Below are positions 59,401-64,000 of a stretch of DNA of 64,000 nucleotides, one piece after another. The stretch is from the NCBI RefSeq assembly GCF_949628265.1, contig NC_088786.1, positions 4,836,001 through 4,900,000 of the forward strand, written 5' to 3'. The notes beneath the pieces are model-generated. The model did not search any database. It saw only the letters and a list, made by a program, of their open reading frames with translations, and had not been told where the DNA came from. Source of the DNA: Cloeon dipterum (lineage: Eukaryota; Arthropoda; Insecta; Ephemeroptera; Baetidae). Each line of letters begins with the position of its first letter. Within the stretch, counting starts at the first letter, position 1. A program made the position numbers and the translations under genes.

Positions 59401-62400
59401 AACTTTGTTTTATCCACAGCTCGAGACAGTCCAGTCGCGTTCAGCCCGACTTTCGACCTCAAGCGGGTGCTAGGCGAGGGTGCAGACCAAATTTCGCGCT
59501 CGCAGGACCTGCCCAACGAGCTATCCGCTCCGTATGAGGTGCCCCAGTTCCCCATCGAGCAGCTGGAAAAGAAGCTGCTCATCCAGCGACAGCTCTCAGT
59601 CAGGTTGGTATACAAAAATAAAATACTCGAGTCTGTCTCTGCTATAGCTCCATTCATTTTTCAAGCGCACGTCGCGCTGGATTAATGAATTACGCGCCAG
59701 CATGAAATTCAACACACTTGCCGTAGGACATTCCATGATGGCGGCTGCTGGGCAAAAATACCGAATAATTTATGTATGGACAGACCGACGTATTTTCAGA
59801 TTAGCTTTTTTACTCACAGTAATTTGCCTGGATTGAATTTTTTAAAATTTGACACATTATTTAATTAGTTAGGCCGTAAGATAGTATTTGATTGGATTAT
59901 TATCAATGATGAAATATTGGGCGTATGAATTTTTATTGCTTCTGTTGCGTAATAATCAAGAACTTGTGACTATGTCGGCTAATTAATTTTCTGGGAGGTA
60001 TTCCGACTGTCGGATTCTACTGAAGGGTTAAATTTTTTCCACAATTAAGCTTTTTAAGAGGTTTCCAGCATTTATTTAAGTCTTGCTCCCTCTCCCTGAG
60101 ACGGCCGACCGACTTTTGTCCTTGCGCCATTGGCACTGATTCTGACAAACGGGGGTTGTTTAATGGTGGTGGTGGTGGTGGTGGTGTTGAATCACGTGGC
60201 GGACGGAGTGGAGGAAAAATATGCAACATGAGGCGCAGACGGGCTGGCAATTGGCTACTGTTGTGCGGAGCGGCGCGTGCGATCGATGCTGGACGCCGCG
60301 GAGGATCAGGTAGCGGCAGGCACACGCTCGCCGCACCTGCCTGCCTCAGTCATGTTTTGGTTGGCCGAGGACTCGAAGCGCTCTGCCAAGGAAATCGTCG
60401 ACGCCATCAGGTCTAGCCTTCGCACAGGGTCTTACTCGTTTTAATTGGGTTCAGTGTGACGTTCAGGCTCGTGTTGTGATCGTGTTTCACCGTCCGCAGC
60501 TGAAGAAAAGATTAAATTTGTTTTCGAGCGTGTATCAGAGCAGACGTCTGCTGGTTCTTAAGCATTTTCTTAAGAGTTGCATCTTTTAATTGTGCGTGTT
60601 TTGTATTTTGCAGAGAGGAAAAGTGATTATTCTAATCACAAGTTGATGAGAGAGAAAAATGTAAAAATACTGTTGAAGGGTTAAAATTGCATTACATTCT
60701 GATAAAATAATTTAATTGCTATTTTTACTTGTCCTCAATGTGTAAAATTTTTTGAATGGTTCCTTTTCCCTTTCAAAATGTCATTCAATGAATTAAATTT
60801 GTCTGTTATCGCATCCATGTTTCATTTTTTTCCTTTTCAACAAATAGTAACTCTCACCAAGTTTTTAATAATTTTACTGCATGTATGTTTTAATAGTAAA
60901 TTTTTTTAAAATCAATTTTCAAGCTCTTCGCGAGACACTTTTACAAAAATTTGAATTATTCTTGCTAACGGTCTTGTAACGGAAATCTTATAATTTTGCA
61001 GAGTCGCCCGCGACTTGGAGGAGCGACGTAGTCAGTATGAACCTTCGGTGGGCGCAGTACCTGACGAGGGCGAGCACGCTTTCAAGCTGGACGAACACGA
61101 CTTTGTGCCCCACTTCCAGCGCGTATCCATCAGCGGCGAAGACACGAGTGGCGTAAGTGTCAATTTTAATACCTTATTGCACTGATGTCGAGTGCCTCGC
61201 GGATCAAAAAAATGAAAGGCCGGCGAGAAGCCAGTGCAGTGCAAAAACATCACTTTGTTATTTTTATCCAATTGTGCCGACATTGCTTCAGTCGCACAGG
61301 GACAGTTGTGTGCGTCCTCATGTCTTCCAAAATATATTTTTTTTAAAACAATTGGTGGACGACATTGAAAAGACTGATTGATTTGAGCTAAGTAAATTAC
61401 CTTTCTTATAAAATGCCGATTTGTGCACGTCTGGCTGCTTTGAGCAGTTTCCACATTCATATAAACACGTGTAATATACGATCGGTAAGATTATCCATCA
61501 ACCTTGGGCTTCGATATTATGCAACCGGCATTGCAACGGCAGTGGCCCCCTTGAGACGCACCGCTTCTTCGTGCTGTTTTCTGAGCACACGCAGTTTCAA
61601 GGAGGCAGAAAACGCTTGTGCTCTGCACACACGCGAGCGGAATAGCCAGCAAAGCTCTCCAGGGACCCCGCGACGGCGGGAACGATGTCTTCCCGTAAAA
61701 TTAAAACTCAAGGCATAATTTATTACCAAACTTACTTATCACATTAATGTTCCAGTACAATATTAATGTTCATCGTTTATTTTTTGTCCTTTAATCATGA
61801 GTTAGAGTAGCCCGTCGGCAAGATGTCAAAAACATTAAAAAATAAAAAACTGATTTGAGAAATGAACAAAGTTAATTTATTTGTCATTTTAAAGATACCT
61901 GGCATGACGTCATAAGAAATGTGTATTCACAGGTGCCCTTGGAGGATCTACACCACGCGTCGGAGCTGCTGGTGCGAGCACTGCGTATTCGCGAGCGCTA
62001 CATGGCCACTTCAAACCAAAGTTTCCCGACCATTGCGTCACGCTTCCTGCGTTCAATGGACGGCAGCACCACCAACCCCCCAACCCATTATGACTTCAGT
62101 CTTGATGTCATCGAGCATGAAGACAGAAAGACCATTGCTGGTGAGAGAAAATAGTTCTTTACTGCTGTAGATTTGTAAATTTAGCTTTATTTAATTTACA
62201 TGGATTCATAAACGCCCTTTTAATAGGACCGCGTAAGGTGTCCTAAAAGAATTTGTTTAATGTCAAAATGGAATTAGTCCTAATATAATTCAAAAGCAAA
62301 AAATAATACTTAAATCATCTCGATTTTTATCATTCCCATAATTATGAAATCGTCGCTTTTTTCTGGAATCATGGGGTGGCGCTGGCCTTTTCTTGGCCTT

Positions 62401-64000
62401 CTTTGGCTGAGTTTCTGGATATTCCTGATACAGTTTCTACAAACCAGTTGCGCTGATACAAGATTTAATAACTCATTTTTTTAATCCCTCTCGGACAGCT
62501 TCCGCTTCCGACTAATTCCGAGATTTTGGACAAAGTTATTTTTACCAATTATTTTCTTTTCCGTTTTTAAGTAGCTTAAAGGCCAAAACTATAGAGTTTT
62601 TGTGGCACCCCTTTCTCCTTCTAGTATCTCTTTGCGTTTAGAATGATGTTTGCTTTAATTAAAGGCCCACTTTGACGAAAATTTTGAGCACATGAATCGA
62701 TTCCTGAGGGTCGAATTAGGTAAATTTGATATTTTTACCGACCAAAAAGTTCAGCGTGACGTGCGTAGCACTCGCGGAACCTTTTTTTGCCGCCAAATAA
62801 TATGAACCTTTTTTGCGCGAACTACGCATGCGTCAGATCTGGTGGGGCGGCCGGCCAGCAGACGCACATTATTTTCTCTCGCCGCTCGCCTGCTGACAAG
62901 ATGCGAAGCACATTTATTTCCCCCTCTCCATCTGCGTCGGCTGGCCGGCCGCCCCACCAGATCTGACGCATGCGTAGTTCGCGCAAAAAGGTTCATATTA
63001 TTTGGCGGCAAAAAAAGGTTCCGCGAGTGCTACGCACGTCACGCTGAACTTTTTGGTCGGAAAAAATATCAAATTTACCTAATTCGACCCTCAGAAATCG
63101 ATTCGTGTACTCAAAATTTTCGTCAAAGTGGGCCTTTAACCCTCGCCTAAGAGATAAGATAAAGTTATGCTGAGGGATGGCGGGAGGAGTAAAAAATAAT
63201 TACGTTTTTCAGAACAACCGGTTCACGCGCCTTCAAAAATCGATCCATGGAAAACAGAGATGCCGGAAGACAAAAATTGGGTGGTCAAATCTGTCAATGG
63301 GGTATTCCAGGTGTATGAGAGTGAAGAAAAGGTTGCAACGGGTGAAGCCCGTAACTACCCGTATTATGACCTCGCAAACTTTGTCAGTGACATGAACATA
63401 TTGTGCTCCATGATTGCAGATGGACCACTGTGAGTTTATTTTTTATATTAGTCTTGAAAACTAGAGTCATTTATAGTTAATAAAAGTCTAGAATTCCTAG
63501 ATAATATGAGGTGTGTTTTGGTGACACCATGTCATGTAATTTTTTGTAAAAAAAATAAATGGCATGCTATAATTCAAAGCCACACTAATTTTTTATAATT
63601 GAATATTAATGAAAGATATCGATCCAACTCACAACACTGTTCACTGCCAATAGAAAATCGTTTTGCTACCGACGACTGACCTATCTATCTTCCAAGTATC
63701 AGCTGCACGTTCTGCTGAACGAGTTGCGTGAACTAGCAGCACAAAAAGCAGTTCCCCACAGGGACTTTTACAACATACGAAAGGTACAACGCAGCTTTTC
63801 CCTCCTACAACATCAGCTGGTTGCTCACTCAGGTTCCTCTTTATTTTTTCGTCAGGTGGACACGCACATCCACGCAGCCTCGTGCATGAATCAAAAGCAC
63901 CTGTTGCGCTTCATCAAGAAAACGCTAAAAAACAACGCAGACGAGGTGGTGACAAAGACGCGCGTCGGTGACGAGATGACGCTGGAGCAGGTCTTCCAGT
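53275..64000 (+). CDS. AMPD2: AMP deaminase 2 homologue, 5' part, runs off the window
   Basis: Common exons: 59420-59603, 61002-61152, 61933-62140, 63213-63429, 63654-63783 and 63856 to the edge, all with matching phases. They encode family landmarks: DFQRV-like [99 protein letters not shown]. The last contains the HxH zinc ligands of the deaminase barrel; most of the barrel lies beyond the window. It converts AMP to IMP in the purine nucleotide cycle, in the cytosol. Three candidate first exons (53275, 55846, 60352) are listed separately; alternative N-termini are usual for AMPD genes. Confidence 0.93.
53570..54970. other. AMP deaminase intron / upstream sequence
   Basis: AT-rich, with no feature recognised. 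Confidence 0.4.
54974..55202 (-). repeat. Dispersed repeat family R2, copy 3 (inverted)
   Basis: The reverse complement matches 3571-3795 and 56111-56304: GTTCATTGAGTTTATTGTTT, GTGCAATAATGAAAT, CTCTCGTCGCGATCTATCCA, GTGTGCGAATATTGAGGAAA. It forms an inverted pair with 56111-56304 around the 55846 exon. Confidence 0.7.
55846..55966 (+). CDS. Candidate first exon of AMP deaminase (proximal)
   Basis: ATG opens [20 protein letters not shown] ... [10 protein letters not shown] and ends at ACAG|GTAGGC in phase 1, compatible with the exon at 59420. The frame is open back to an ATG at 55750, so the true start is unsure. Acidic-serine N-termini like this occur in AMPD2 isoforms. Confidence 0.65.
56111..56304 (+). 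repeat. Dispersed repeat family R2, copy 2
   Basis: It matches 3571-3795 on the same strand (GTTCATTGAGTTAATTGTTT, CCCTCTCGTCGTGATCTATC). It lies 145 bp after the 55846 exon. Confidence 0.65.
56320..59410. other. Large AMP deaminase intron
   Basis: Mostly AT-rich. A GC-rich island at 58500-58990 has open frames on both strands that lack a compatible donor; it could be a promoter or an untranslated exon. No other gene is supported. Confidence 0.4.
60165..60186 (+). repeat. GGT microsatellite
   Basis: A seven-unit GGT run (TGGTGGTGGTGG...) about 165 bp before the candidate exon at 60352. Confidence 0.85.
60352..60410 (+). CDS. Candidate short first exon of AMP deaminase (third isoform)
   Basis: ATG opens [19 protein letters not shown] and ends at ATCAG|GTCTAG in phase 2, which fits the next common exon (61002, AG|A GTC) in frame. 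It lies in a GC-rich stretch with a GGT microsatellite upstream, as expected for an internal promoter. If not spliced, the frame ends after 30 codons, so a small ORF is the alternative. Confidence 0.45.
62663..63135. mobile_element. 473-bp palindromic foldback / MITE with TTAA duplication
   Basis: Two arms of 204 bp (62663-62866 and 62932-63135) are almost perfect reverse complements around a 65-bp centre. The ends read AGGCCCACTTTGACG and CGTCAAAGTGGGCCT and are flanked by TTAA on both sides (62659-62662, 63136-63139). TTAA target duplications are typical of piggyBac and Kolobok superfamilies; which one is not settled. There is no transposase. It lies in an AMP deaminase intron, 77 bp before an exon. 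Confidence 0.88.

Noticed and set aside
62751-63150. Overlapping ORFs on both strands with Arg/Ala-rich products
   Set aside because: They fall wholly in the palindromic element and mirror each other, as expected from inverted arms rather than genes.

Overview
The window is animal nuclear DNA: AT-rich, with multi-exon genes on both strands and many very short GT-AG introns (about 53-180 bp). Gene content (UBXN1 with a CCHH-like finger, ADP/ATP translocase, sigma-class GSTs, C-type lectin remnant) points to an arthropod, most likely a winged insect with a compact genome; a mayfly-like source would fit but is a guess. No virus-like, LTR or toxin element was recognised.

Layout. 1-6 kb: two tandem minus-strand alpha-1,4-glycosyltransferase genes, with the promoter-like flank of a third copy at the left edge. 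7.3-8.9 kb: UBXN1 homologue that appears to lack its UBA domain, with a SINE-like insertion in an intron. 9.6-14.3 kb: minus-strand ADGRA-type adhesion GPCR, head to head with USF3 (14.9-19.4 kb, plus). 19.7-21.9 kb: minus-strand C1GALT1 (T-synthase). 22-25.8 kb: sparse, with a few decayed-looking minus-strand exons. 25.8-45.1 kb: a rearranged cluster with two ADP/ATP translocases, three intact sigma GSTs and three GST fragments, into which a 9-kb block carrying an LRR gene and a C-type lectin pseudogene has been placed. 46.4-48.5 kb: C2H2 zinc-finger gene (minus). 50.0-52.7 kb: DLST (E2 of 2-oxoglutarate dehydrogenase, minus), head to head with AMP deaminase (53.3 kb to the right edge, plus, partial), which has several candidate first exons.

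The most informative region is 25.8-42.8 kb. Breakpoints read directly in the sequence suggest one tandem duplication of [translocase - GST1 - start of GST2]. The second translocase has lost most of its own upstream region, sits just behind a GST-type promoter, and has changes at residues that contact nucleotide in known carriers (bovine K22, Y186). The duplicated GST1 is a pseudogene split by the 9-kb block. Inside that block a non-autonomous hAT element with a perfect 8-bp target duplication interrupts the last coding exon of the LRR gene; ignoring the element and one repeat, the host frame runs on to a stop.

Other mobile DNA: a 473-bp near-perfect palindrome flanked by TTAA in an AMP deaminase intron, and three dispersed repeat families with two or three copies each. 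Most genes are metabolic or signalling housekeeping genes and do not form one pathway; the two glycosyltransferase loci and the mitochondrial genes (translocases, DLST) are related only in broad terms. No new multi-gene system was found; the novelty lies in gene remodelling. All splice models are read by eye from frame and splice sites.
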